The notes below the pieces were generated by a model that did not search any database, had not been told where the DNA came from, and saw only the letters and a list, made by a program, of their open reading frames with translations. Below are positions 51,403-63,732 of a stretch of 64,000 bases of DNA, piece by piece. Positions within the stretch are counted from its first letter, which is position 1. Every line of letters begins with the position of its first letter. The position numbers and the translations under genes are program-made. The stretch is from Parietaria judaica. Lineage: Eukaryota > Streptophyta > Magnoliopsida > Rosales > Urticaceae. The stretch spans positions 27,698,420-27,762,419 of the forward strand of contig OX940865.1 of the NCBI GenBank assembly GCA_954871525.1. The letters run 5' to 3'.

Positions 51403-51624
51403 GTTCCTGGTGCTGTCCAGTATCTCGTCTGGCAGGGTCGTGGCGTCTAAGTGACACATGGGGCAGCAGCGACTTAAACGGCTGCCAAACATGGTGGAGG
51501 CACAAGCTCGGTGAGCGTCGAATCTCGGGCACTGGCACCCGATCCCGACGGTCACCTCCCCGTCCTCAATTTCGAGAAGGCAGACGCAGCAGCAAGTCGG
51601 AGCTACGTCGATGCGAGTCGCCAT
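51340..51624 (-). CDS. RING-variant (C4HC3-like) small protein, copy 2
   Basis: 94 residues starting MATRIDVAPTCCCVC, with the full set of Cys/His ligands (CxxC, GCQCP, AHRAC, CPMC). An in-frame upstream Met would add 25 residues (MKPAPPPDFSRSP...) read from the end of unit 3. The C-terminus is MITE-derived as in the other copies. Differences from copy 3 are few. Whether this internal copy is transcribed alone, as part of a longer transcript with copy 3, or not at all cannot be read from the sequence. Confidence 0.55.
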   Translation of the reverse strand: MATRIDVAPTCCCVCLLEIEDGEVTVGIGCQCPRFDAHRACASTMFGSRLSRCCPMCHLDATTLPDEILDSTRNYGRPAQPIGKLGGSPRPLFE

Positions 51625-51719
51625 TGTTGAAGGCGGCCCTCCTCCCCTCCTCATTCGTACGGGTGATCTAGAGAAGTCTGGCGGCGGAGCGGGCTTCACG
51701 CGGGCAGCTGTGTTTCTGG

Positions 51720-51936
51720 CAGGCCCGGTCCAACCCTTTTCGGGGCCTTGGGGCGAATCATATTAAGGAGACTTTTTTGAGAGCTTGTAATATAATATTG
51801 CAGGAGCTGTTACGGTATTGCAGGAGGTATATTTTTTTAAGATATAACAAAACTTATGCAACGCATTAATATACTACTCGAAAAGGGGCCTTGGCCTACC
51901 ACTCAACTCGCCCATAGGTTGGGCCGGCCGACCCTG
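51720..51936. mobile_element. hAT-like MITE, array unit 3
   Basis: Same element and insertion point as in units 1 and 2, flanked by GTTTCTGG at 51712-51719 and GTTCCTGG at 51937-51944; slightly longer through an expanded T/TA tract. Confidence 0.8.
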
Positions 51937-52158
51937 GTTCCTGGTGCTGTCCAGCATTTCTTCCGGCAAGGTCGTGGCGTCTAAGTGACACACGGGGCAG
52001 CGGCGACTTAAACGGCTGCCAAACATGGTGAAGGCACAAGCTCGGTGAGCGTCGAATCTCGGGCACTGGCACCCGATACCGACGGTCACCTCCCCGTCCT
52101 CAATCTCGAGAAGACAGACGCAGCAACAAGTCGGAGCTACGTCGATGCGAGTCGCCAT
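51874..52158 (-). CDS. RING-variant (C4HC3-like) small protein, copy 3
   Basis: 94 residues, MATRIDVAPTCCCVC through GCQCPRFDAHRAC and RRCPVCH, ending RPRPLFE in MITE sequence. It is the 5'-most copy on the minus strand, with unique upstream DNA (from 52160), GA-rich leader-like sequence and AT-rich DNA beyond, so it is the best candidate for an expressed gene. The usual RING-CH proteins are longer and have membrane segments or other tails after the finger, so this product may be a truncated form created by the MITE stop. Confidence 0.65.
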   Translation of the reverse strand: MATRIDVAPTCCCVCLLEIEDGEVTVGIGCQCPRFDAHRACAFTMFGSRLSRRCPVCHLDATTLPEEMLDSTRNQGRPAQPMGELSGRPRPLFE

Positions 52159-52165
52159 TGTTGAA

Positions 52166-53125
52166 GGCTCGAAGGTTTGCTGAGAAGAAAAGCGAAGAAA
52201 TGCGAGTGAGTAAGTGAGTGTGAGTGAGTGACTCTGAATGACTTAGATAGAGTAATATATAATACTACGATGCTCGTGGTGGCGAAGGTACAGTGGGGTG
52301 CTCTCCTTTTTTATATAATTATTTATTAGTATTTTAATATAAATAGGAACCAAATTTAATTATATACAATATATGTATATATGAGTACTTGTATTAAGAG
52401 CATGAGTATGTGTGTATATATATGATTTACGAGTAATCGTGTATATATTTTAATGTGTTTTAATTAATTTAGTCATAGATATAGAACTAAGTAAGCTAGA
52501 GCTAACTTAATTATTTATTTAATAGATATATTATTAATAGATCGTTGTTAATGAAAAAAAAAAATTATTGAATATGGATTAAGCATACAAATGATGTGCA
52601 ATATTTTGTAAATTATTATTATCATTATTATCGCGTGTTCAACATATAGCATGATATTTCTTTGAGAAAAATAGATTAATAAAAAAATCTATATACTAAG
52701 AGAGACATTATGTTTGACAGTGTCCCTCCTAATTAAAATATTTAGCTTCGCCACTGGCTGCCCGTACCTCGTGTCGATTGGTTACAATTTTTCTTGAGAT
52801 GTTTGAGGAGAAAAAAAAATTGTGTTTGGTTACTTTTTTGTTAAATTAATTATTAAAATAAAAATTTATTTTCTTAATTAAGATTGTTTTGAATAAAACA
52901 AAACTACAATTAATAATTATATATAAAACAAAATTAAAGTATTACAGAAATAGTGAAAGTTTTTCCAGAAAACGACAGAAATAGTGAAAGCAAAACAGTG
53001 TCGTTTTTCTCCCTTCTAATGTCCGCATGAAAATCAAATCGAAGAACAGCAAAACCCTAGCTCAACCCGAAGCAGTGAGACCTTAAACCCCCAAATCTTA
53101 TCTTCTTCCTTGGTCGATCGCAGAG
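52166..53125. other. Spacer and LYAR 5' flank
   Basis: AT-rich spacer upstream of the LYAR gene, divergent from the RING-variant array. About 52795-53082 is the parent of the duplicated segment at 48290-48938. An AAACCCTAG telo-box-like motif near 53050, typical of genes for ribosome production, lies about 75 bases before the ATG. Confidence 0.5.
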
Positions 53126-55228
53126 ATGGTCTGGTTTCAGTGCGAAGATTGCGGAGACAACTTGAAGAAGCCCAAGCTCGCCCACCACTTCAACATGTGC
53201 TCTGCAACCAAGGTTTTTTTTTTTTTTTTTTTTTTTTTTGTAGGAATTTGATATCTGCGACCTCGGAGATTAAGACATTGATCGAGACGCGATTTCGATC
53301 TTCGAAGCTCCTTCATTCGCTATCTCCAGAAAATTTGAATGTTCTAACTCGATGAGCTTTTGCAGCTTTCGTGTATCGATTGCGGCGAGATGTTCGGGCA
53401 GGAGAGCGTTCAGCGCCACACGCAGTGCATTACCGAGACGGTACGATTCTCGCTCGGAGATTTCGGTTTGTGTTGATTGGGGAAATGCTGGTTTATGTTG
53501 ACCGTACGTACTCTGCGATCAGTTGAACATCGGTGATTGCATTCGCAATGTTCGTCTTACAGCGTTGTTTATCGATTTATTTGTGTTAAAATGACGAATG
53601 TTGGTGTCTGGGTTCCGAGCTTTCACGGTGAATTGAACCGCTGAAGAACATATATCACTGTCAAATTATGGATTGGATTGTGTCATTCATACGAAAGGGT
53701 ATATATATCGGTGATTGTTACTTATTTGGATGTATTTATCCCTTACTTTCTCATTGTTTGTCACGTTATTTAAAGGGTAGAAAGAAACCGCGCATTTGAC
53801 GGTTTTGCGCTTATGATTAAGAAGCAGCGTTTTTTGTCGTGTAATAACAAGCATTTTGGTCTTGTTTTTCTTTTCCCCCAGGAGAAGTATGGTCCAAAGG
53901 GCATAAATAAACCTTCGAACGGTGCTACTCCCAAGCAAAACAAGGACATGAACCAGAAACCGGATTTTGATATAACTGTTGGGTTGACTGAGCGGCCTCC
54001 GTGGTTTTGTAGGTATTTTCAGCTGTTTAGTTTCATTTTTTGAGGTTTTACAACAAATTTACGGTCGGTGCTAAACTTTCTCTATAAATCGATGAGGTTA
54101 CTCGTTTGAGTTTTGTTTCTGTCGATGGTCAAAGTGTTAAACCTCTTTTGATTTTCCCTTATTTGAATTCGTCAGAGAGTCTAGTAGTAGCAAAACGTAT
54201 TCGATACATAAAGATATCTTCGAACTCTTTTTGTTTGCAGTCTTTGCAATACAAAGGCGACTAGTAGGCAGACTCTCCTTCTTCACGCTGAAGGAAAGAA
54301 GCACAAAGGCAAAGCCCGAGCCATCCATAATGCGAATCAGCCACCGAAGCCGATTGAAGAACCTGCTTCCGAGAAAAAGCCTTCATCCGGAAACCTTACG
54401 AAAGATGCCAAGCAAGAGGAAGGGAAGGAGATTAAAGCAAGTAACGAAAAAGAGACGAATAAAAAGAGAAAATTAGATGAATCTGATGATGCTACAGATG
54501 GCGGCGGAGAAGTGATTCAAGGGTCGAAAAAAGAGAGAGTGGAGAAGATCAAGTGGAAGAAATTGATTACATCGGCCTTAAAATCGGTACTGTCCGTTAG
54601 TTTTCGATTATCACTCTTGTAAATTAATTATTTATTATAGGGGATAAAAAGGGTAACAGTTCCTTTTTTCGTTTCTTCCCCCGAAACAGGAATGGTAATT
54701 TTAATTTAATAAAAACTTGTTGTTTTGGAAACACCGGTTTTAGAACCTAATTCGAACGTGGATCAAAGCCTGTACTGGAATCGGCTTTAAACATAAAATA
54801 AAAAACAAAAAAACAAAAAAACTTAAGAAGCACGTTCAAAGTGTTTAAAAAGCAATTAAATAAGATAAACAGTGTCATAAAAAATCGGATTTTCAATCAA
54901 CCCGGGTTTCTCAGTTTTGCATATATTCCATTGATTTTTTTTTTTTATAATTGTTTAGAGTCCCGAGGGCGTTTTGAAGATGAAGAAACTGAAGAAAACC
55001 GTGCTGAAGGCTGTTGAGGAATCTGGTATCACAGGAGATTCGGATAAACTCTCAAGCACCTTAGAGAGCAAGGTTCGTAATCTGATATGTTTTAATTCAT
55101 GAGATTAAAGTAATATTATCTGCAATGGAGTTTAATTCATTAATATTTATCGCCTTATCAAACAGATCAATTCGAGCTCGAGATTCAGTGTGGAGAACAA
55201 GTATGTCTCCTTGGTGGCCAAAGATTGA
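53126..55228 (+). CDS. LYAR-type C2HC zinc-finger protein
   Basis: Exons 53126-53212, 53366-53440, 53882-54012, 54241-54586, 54959-55072 and 55166-55228 join to 271 residues. The N-terminus, [20 protein letters not shown] followed by [19 protein letters not shown] and HTQCITE, is the paired LYAR-type zinc finger. EKYGPKG follows, then [21 protein letters not shown], a C2H2-like third finger with [13 protein letters not shown]. The remainder is Lys/Glu-rich with basic nuclear-type signals (KKRKLDE). LYAR proteins are nucleolar and act in rRNA processing and growth control; the plant homologue is annotated only as zinc-ion binding. Exon 6 is short and its acceptor is inferred from in-frame continuation. 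It converges with L7a. Confidence 0.9.
53213..53239. repeat. Poly(T) tract at the start of LYAR intron 1
   Basis: The intron donor GGTTTT runs straight into about 25 T residues. Length is likely to be polymorphic or misassembled; it may influence splicing of exon 1. Confidence 0.7.
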
Positions 55229-56182
55229 CCATTTTACTATAATATACTTGGAATTGCACCATTTTGGGGGGCTTAGATCATCATATCCTTCATTCATTTT
55301 CGAAAAACTTTAGTTGCTTTTGCCGCAATCTTTTGTATTGTATTGGACATATTTTCTTGAATTTGTGATTGCACAACTTTATTACAAACTTGGAAAGAAA
55401 TACACTAAATTTTCACACCCTACCCTACAATCTTATTTACAAGCCAAAGTGAAATAAATGGTACTCTTTTAACATAATATAATCCCAATATTTATATTAA
55501 TGATAATATAATCATTTGTACTTATTCGTCAATAAAACAATTAGTGATTAAATCATCGGTGAGACCACGTAAAGTCACAAAATTATATTAAGATATCAAG
55601 ATCTTTATACAATAGAACTTTTAAAAATTAAGACTTGATAAATTGATAAATGCCATTAAATAATACTTTTATAAGTTCTCGACTATACTTAATATACTAA
55701 TTTATTATTCGATAAATTAATAAATTAATTTCTCTAATTCCAATAATATTAATTCTTCTTGAAAATTATACTAGTAATTACGCCTCAATTAGGAAATAAT
55801 TCTTTGCCTATGGATCAATTTTTTATTTTCTTTCTATAGCTTTGCCTACAGAACCATTTTTTATAGTTAACTATTAATTATAACAGTATATTGAATGTAT
55901 AATTTAATCTCATTGACTGAAAATGTGATATTTTGAAGAATTGTTTTTAGTTGATAATGTATAGAATTATTGGATCATCAATGCAACACGCAAATTCAAT
56001 TTTTGTATCGGTCAATAAAGACAGAGTTGAATATATTTGTTTGGACCAAGATAAAGACACAAAATCTTGATATATAAGAATAAATGAGACAATTTGAGGG
56101 TCTCAGAAAACTAATTTGGCAAAACATATTTTAGTTCGAAGAGACAAACAATCTAACAAGTAAAAAAGATCAAACATAAAAT
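55229..56182. other. Spacer between convergent LYAR and L7a genes
   Basis: Holds the two 3' UTRs and AT-rich DNA. About 55595-55780 belongs to the dispersed repeat with AATTAATA...GATAAATTAATAA-type ends. No coding exon. Confidence 0.5.
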
Positions 56183-57772
<1,590 letters not shown>

Positions 57773-57799
57773 TGTTGGGTTCTCCGATGAGCTCGTCGA

Positions 57800-57940
57800 A
57801 GACAGAGAAACCCTAATTCCTGAGGTTTGGAATATATACGACGAAGAAGAAGCCTTACGAATTTGGGCCGGTTTAATCTATAATAGGCCGGTTTGGATCG
57901 AAGGCCCAATAGAAAAATGGGCTTTTAGCATGGGCTGTGT
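57800..57940 (-). promoter_or_regulatory. L7a promoter: telo-box and site II elements
   Basis: Just upstream of the L7a ATG is AAACCCTAA (57808-57816), a telo-box. Further upstream are four TGGGCY/RGCCCA site II motifs: TGGGCC at 57864-57869, GGCCCA at 57903-57908, TGGGCT at 57918-57923 and at 57931-57936. A telo-box combined with site II elements is the standard promoter of plant ribosomal protein genes and binds TCP-type factors. The motifs are seen directly; function follows from the family. Confidence 0.75.
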
Positions 57941-57973
57941 TGCTATTAATATTGCCATCATATTGTAAAATAA

Positions 57974-58357
57974 AGGGTTAATGACGACAAAAATATCTAA
58001 AGTTTGGTCAAAGAACTCCTCGTGTAATTAAAGTTTAAAATTAACGGTAAAAATATCTAAATTAGAATTTCAGGCGTTGACCACTTCATTCTCATAAGTC
58101 AGTTAATTTACCGGTTAACTCTTGCCACGTGGACAAACGTGAGTTAGTGACATAATTTGTTGCCACGTGGATAAGTCCACATCAACTTCGTTTACGACAA
58201 AAAAAATGAATTAAATCTTAATAACACTATTTAATACAACTAATTAAACCCCTTAACGATTACAGTTAACAAAACATATTAAAAAACAACAAATAATAAA
58301 TTGAGTACACAAGAGGGGTTTTTGACCAAACTTTAAATATTTTTGCCGCCATTAACC
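57974..58357. mobile_element. Mutator-like MITE, second copy
   Basis: Left end GGGTTAATGACGACAAAAAT and right end complement GGTTAATGGCGGCAAAAAT are inverted repeats that extend through AGTTTGGTCAAA and CTTGTGTAC-type sequence, matching the ends of the element at 1448-2067. The interior also shares CCACGTGGACAAA. A clean target duplication is not visible, so the borders may have decayed. It lies just beyond the L7a promoter. Confidence 0.75.
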
Positions 58358-58367
58358 TTGAATATAC

Positions 58368-59089
58368 TATATGGTTATGGTCATTAAAAGCTGTTTATTT
58401 TTATTTTTATTTTTTTATGTTATGTTATCATTTTACCTGTAGAAAATATATGGTGTTAGATGTGATAGGGGTATTAAGGAGAAGTTAAAATATGTTTTCA
58501 GGTCTGACGATATTCACGCACAAAAATACGTCAAAATACAAACAAGCTTATATTTTCGTTATCTGATAAATTCACACTTGTTTTTTTAATAAAGTGATAT
58601 TATTGATTAAATTTAAGATTATATCGGATTACAATATATTTTTATGGTAAGAAAATCGGCATTATTAGCCGCAGACAATGTCAGCCAAGATTACACTTAG
58701 AAGCAATTTCTGTGTTTCAAGAAATTGAATAAGAAATTAAATTAAAAACCTCTTTTAAGAGTCTTAGTGGATTGTAACAACCTTAGGCTAATATTATATA
58801 AATAACTAATGACATGTAACGACAATATCGTCGGTGAGATGAGATCATATATGAGTGGAAAAAATATATATTTTTTTGGATTTTTATATATAAAGCATAG
58901 ATTAACATATTATTATTATTACCAACTTTTTTATTTTTTCTGATTAACGCACTATAGTATTATTGTCAACACACCACGTGAAACTCGCTGGAACAATCAA
59001 TGATCAATCATTTATTCATAATAATTTGAAGGAAGGTTGAGTTGAGTATACAACGAAGAACAGATCACAGAGACCACTGACGAACAACA
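58368..59089. other. AT-rich spacer and UGT promoter region
   Basis: AT-rich non-coding region; the last ~50 bases, beginning ACAACGAAGAACAGATCACAG, are the leader of the first UGT and are similar to the leader of the second UGT at about 63695-63732. Confidence 0.45.
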
Positions 59090-61477
59090 ATGGCGAGTAC
59101 CGACCCGAACCGGAGCGGTGTCCTCCACGTGGCAATGTTCCCATGGCTAGCTCACGGCCACATCATGCCGTTCTTCGAGCTCTCCAAGTTCTTAGCCCAA
59201 AAGGGTCATAGAATCTCCTTCATTTCCACCCCCAAGAACATCAAACGCTTGTCGGATTCGCTGCCGGAGAATCTCTCCGGTCTCGTTACGTTCGTCTCGC
59301 TTCCTCTGCCTCGCGTGGAAGGGTTGCCGGAAGGCACCGAGTCGACCTCCGAGCTGCCGATCCGGAAGGTGCCTTTCCTCAAGCGCGCTTACGACAAGCT
59401 TTCCTGGCTCGGTTCCTCGCAGCCTCTGGCGACGTAGACTGGATCGTCCACGACGTAATCGGCCACTGGATCCACCGGCCAGCAAGCCGGGTTGGAGCCG
59501 GCTCGGTCTTATTCGTCATATGCAACGCCACATCGATGGCGTTCTTTGGGTCGCCGTCGGAGATGTTAGATGGTTACCGCCGGGAACCGGGAGACTTCAC
59601 CGTCGTGCCCAGGTGGATGGAATCTTCCGGCTGCGACGCTGTCGCTTACAAGTTGCACGAGATGGTAATTAATTTTACGAGTTAACCGATATATGAATTG
59701 TAAGTTATTAAAAAACCAGTAGTCCCATTTGCACGATAATTAATAAGTACAATGTAAAATCATATTATCAAAAAAAAAAATTGATTATTTGTAAATAAAA
59801 ATAATTAGACATTAAAATGTTTTGAGAATTTTCATTAAAAAATTGTAATTTTAAATTATGATGAATTTCCGGGTCGATGATCACTAGCACCAGAGCTGGT
59901 GACGCAGGGCCGGTCCTATTTGGGGGCTCCGGGCGGGCGAACATAATTTTTGGGGGCTCAACATATATATATATATATATTAATTTAACTATATTTTAGT
60001 GAGTAATCATCTTGCACCATAAGTAACACGCTAATGCAATTTTTGATTCAGTTCTTGATGAAGGAAAAAAATATCTACATATAAGAGAAGAAAAAAATTG
60101 AAGAAGTGAAAACAATAAAATATTATAGTAGGTAGATCATATCATTTAAAATGTCGAAAGATAAATAAAAACATCTAGAATTAAGATATAATTTATGTTC
60201 ATTGATCAATTATTAACCTAATTTCCATTAGAGAAAAATTTATATAACTTAGTAGGGAAAGCTGCTGATTACATTACATTCCAAACCATTACATTTCTAT
60301 TGCTCCAAATGATTCCTTTGTAAATTGATTACTACAATATATTTATACAATAAATTTATATCATTCTCCGACTCCATATGTTATCTTCTTTGTTTTTGCC
60401 ATTTTCTGCGGGGCCCTAGGCACGAGCCTACTTGGCATATGCCCAGGGCCGGCCGTGGGTGCCGGTTGTCCACAGACGTAACCAATTAATATGATTTGGT
60501 AATTCACTATTCATATCCTCAATATTCATCTCATCTTTGATGATTTAATAATATACGATCACGTAAATTTAATATATTATCAAAATTATAAATTTATCAA
60601 AAACGTTGGTCATGATGAAGTGATTAATACAAAGTTAATCCAACAGGTGAGCCACTGGGACGGCATGGACTCAGAAGTCTCCGATTTTCAGCGTGCGGCG
60701 GAGGTTATTCGAGATTGCGATGCGGTGATCGTAAGGACGTGTCTCGAGTTCGAGTCCGACTCACTGAGTTTGCTCGGAACGCTCTACATGAAGCCGGTTC
60801 TTCCGATCGGGTTGTTACCGCCTTCGTCGGAATCCTCCGTCGCTCAACTCCGCGATGACAAGTGGGCGGGCTTGATCAGCTGGCTCGACGGAAGAGACGA
60901 GAACTCGGTCGTGTACATCGCGTTCGGGACTGAGGTGAGTCTGAGTCTAGATCTGATGCACGAGTTAGCTCGCGGAATTGATAAGTCCGGTTTGCCTTTT
61001 ATCTGGGTGGTCAACGACCGAGCCCGGGTAGAAGGTGTAATCGGAGAGGATATAATCCCACCAGGGTTCGAAACCCGGGTTTCGGGCCGGGGATTGGTGT
61101 GGAGGGGGTGGGTGCCCCAGCTTGGGGTGCTGGCCCACCCGTCAATGGGCGGGTTCTTGACTCATTGCGGTTGGAGCTCCGTCATCGAGGCGCTCGGGTT
61201 GGGCCGACCCTTGGTATTATTTCCGGGCGGCAGTTCGGACCTCGGGTTGGTTTCGCGGCTGATGGGTGGTCGGGGAATTGGTTTGGAAATTCCGCGAGAC
61301 GATAAAACAGGGTCGTTTACGAGTGACGCGGTGGCGGGGTCAATGCGGCGGGTGATGGTTGACTTAGAAGGAGAGCCAATCAGGGAGAAGGCGAAAAGTA
61401 TGAAGGGCATATTCGGCAACGTGGAGATTCAAAGCGAGCACTTGAACGATTTCGCAGAATTCCTCTTAAGAGGTTGA
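59090..61477 (+). pseudogene. UGT family glycosyltransferase, frameshifted (UGT91-like)
   Basis: Exon 1 is 59090-59664 and exon 2 is 60647-61477. The product resembles UGT91-type enzymes, which move a sugar from UDP-sugar to glycosides of small molecules. The N-terminus FPWLAHGHIMPFFELSK carries the catalytic His. The initial frame stops at 59437 (QPLAT), while the homologous continuation (RFLAAS, VDWIVHDV, NATSMAFFGSPSEMLDG) lies in another frame from about 59405. Exon 1 is 575 bases, not a multiple of three, while both splice borders are in phase, so a net 1-base loss is likely. Exon 2 is open and has the donor-binding PSPG box (WVPQLGVLAHPS, HCGWSSVIEAL). Two usual residues are changed: the N of HCGWNS is S, and the final Gln is Leu. 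A MITE fills much of the intron. Without a sequencing error it is not functional. Confidence 0.8.
59905..60457. mobile_element. hAT-like MITE in the UGT intron
   Basis: Ends CAGGGCCGGTCC and GGGCCGGCCGTG form imperfect inverted repeats around an AT-rich centre; GGGGGCTCCGGGCG on the left and GGGGCCCTAGG on the right are subterminal. The neighbouring GGTGACG and GGTGCCGG may be a weak 8-bp duplication. Its ends and subterminal layout resemble the MITE in the RING-variant array, so both belong to one family. Confidence 0.7.
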
Positions 61478-62949
61478 CTATTACGATATTCACTTGTGAT
61501 TATATAGTACTATGTGTATATCTTCACTTGTGGAGCTATGTAGTTTATTACCGTGTATTTGGTTAAATATAAGAATCGGTAGTGGTATAAGTATTTCAAT
61601 TTTAATTAACATATTTGTAGTATGTTTAAAGTGAAAATTAACGATAAAAATATCTAAAAATTTAATAAATTAAATAAATATTTTGACCAACTTTTACATG
61701 ATTTTTAAAAATGTTATGAAAACTCTTTCAATATAGTCATACCACTCTGTATATATTATACACTCTAGATAGACTCCCTGCGGCTTGTAGCAATATGTTT
61801 CATTCACCGTGTTTAATAATTTTATTTTTATTTTTGAATATTATTTTACATAAACACCTAATCTGTTCTAAGTGTGTCGATAATTTCTAATATAATTTTT
61901 TAGAAGCAAATCTACTTATTATCCAAGGGTCACAAATCAGCGGACGTTCAATTTCTTTTATGCCAGAGTTATGTATGTTAAACTAGAGATATGCATTCAT
62001 CTCTAATTATTTAATGAAAAAGATTAAAGTTTAATTATAGATGTATACATGCCCATCGTCTAATAATAATAGGACACCAAACGTAATTGAACCTCCACAT
62101 TATTTTATTTTGTAGCTTTTAAAATTTGAGAATAGTGAATATGCCGCAAATGAAATAATATTAGCTATTTATGCGATAAATATTTTGTTTTTCAATTTTT
62201 TTTTTTTCTAATTCTTAGTTTTAGAGAATATATTTGGTTATTTTACTCAGAATGAATAAATAATCATATTATTTTTCTTGCTTCAAAATTTATATAGAAA
62301 ACAAAATACAAACAAAAAGATGTTTTTTATTTCATTCTAACTTATTTCTTTTTCTCTTTTATCGCTTCGTTAGTTAACAATGACATTTGTATGAGAGCAA
62401 ACTTTCGGTTTCGTTAGTTCTTTGTTCTTTAATTCTTTTGCCTGTAAACTCTTATATTTTTACTTATACTATCATGAGCTCTATTTCTTATTGTGAGTTC
62501 TTTGAGTTTCAGTCTTTTTGAACTCAGACTCGCATTGTAAAATTATAGACCTCCATCTTTTATTTAAAAATAAATAAAAAAATAAAACTCTATAAAAAAT
62601 TTTACACGATATATTTTTTAAAAACATAGGACGAGAATAACCTAATTATAAGTTAGAAGTAATAGTTTGGAAGGTATTAAATTGGAGGTATATTTCTAAT
62701 TAATATAAAATAAAAAATATTTAAATAAAAAAATTAACCAAACAACTTCTTAAAATATTTTGAAATTCGGCAATACTTACACGATTAACGAAGCCTTGAA
62801 AACGATTACTGAATAAAATAATAAATAAAAAACACAATGGCGTAGGTGGCAAGATAAGATTCAACTATATAAAAATACAAATAAAAGATTGTCGTTGCAT
62901 TTTAGTTATTTAGTAATATCAAAGTTGATCGATAAAATATTTAAGCAAA
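61478..62949. other. AT-rich spacer between the tandem UGT genes
   Basis: Non-coding AT-rich sequence; no exon, element border or regulatory motif could be supported. Confidence 0.45.
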
Positions 62950-62954
62950 CCTTA

Positions 62955-63678
62955 TGTTATGGGTATTTTTCGAAGCCTAGAAAAATCAAGGCCCATCCCA
63001 AAAAACCTGCCCAAAAGGCTTAAAAGATTAAAAAAGTCCACATAGACGACCTGGGCCCACCGCAAAAAAGTCAGCGGGACTCGGCGCCAAAAGTCAAAGG
63101 AACTCGGCTCAAAAAGTCAACCTAAAAAGTCAACGGGACTCGGCCCGAATAAAGACAGTAAAAGTTTTGTTACTTTTACCACAAAAGGGCTTTAAATTAA
63201 TTAAAAGCACCGCGCACCGAGCACCGAGCACCGCGCACCGCGCAAGCAATATCATAATTGCTCAGGGGCCCATCAAAGTAATTATTAATTACTAAGAGGT
63301 CCCTGCATCCTTCTATAAATAGAAGCTCATTTCAATCAAAACGGTAACTTCAACAACTCAGATCAACTCACAAAAAACGCTCTAAAGCGATAAAACCTCC
63401 GTTTTCCATTCTCTTAAATATCCCGACTTAAATACCCGACTAATGTTGAGCGTCGGAGGTGGATACGGAGGCACCCCCTCCGTACCCCCTTAAAGTTCAC
63501 GTTTGTTTCATTATTTCAGCAAGATATACGGAGACGGAGTTCTGGAAGATATTTCCGGCTTATCAAGAAATACCAATCAAGCTTCAAGACCCCCTTTGAC
63601 TGTCAAGAGGTCATTGGGCCCGGCCCAAAATCAAGACTTGGGCCGCTTTAAGTGTTGATCCATTTTTCGGCATTAACA
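62955..63678 (+). mobile_element. Solo LTR (724 bp) just upstream of a UGT gene
   Basis: It begins TGTTATGGGTATTTTTCG and ends TCGGCATTAACA, with a perfect 5-bp target duplication, CCTTA, at 62950-62954 and 63679-63683. A core promoter CTATAAAT lies at 63313-63320. It contains short tandem GCACCGC/GCACCGA repeats near 63208-63245. No internal retrotransposon sequence is present, so it is a solo LTR. Its termini match the 36114-38040 LTR. It ends 54 bases before the ATG of the second UGT, in the same orientation. Confidence 0.9.
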
Positions 63679-63732
63679 CCTTATTTAATTTTGAAGCAAC
63701 GAAGAACACACACAGTTCATTGACGAACAACA

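Larger units (their letters stand above)
50581..52165. repeat. Tandem triplication, period about 526-527 bp
   Basis: Three units start at CGGCCCTCCT (50581, 51108, 51634). Each contains, in plus-strand order, a short exon-like GC-rich piece, a MITE of about 210 bases, and the complement of a RING-variant ORF of 285 bases. Units are highly similar, differing by scattered substitutions and small indels. Only the rightmost ORF (51874-52158) retains unique upstream sequence that could serve as a promoter; only the leftmost is followed by the unique downstream exon candidate. Confidence 0.92.
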
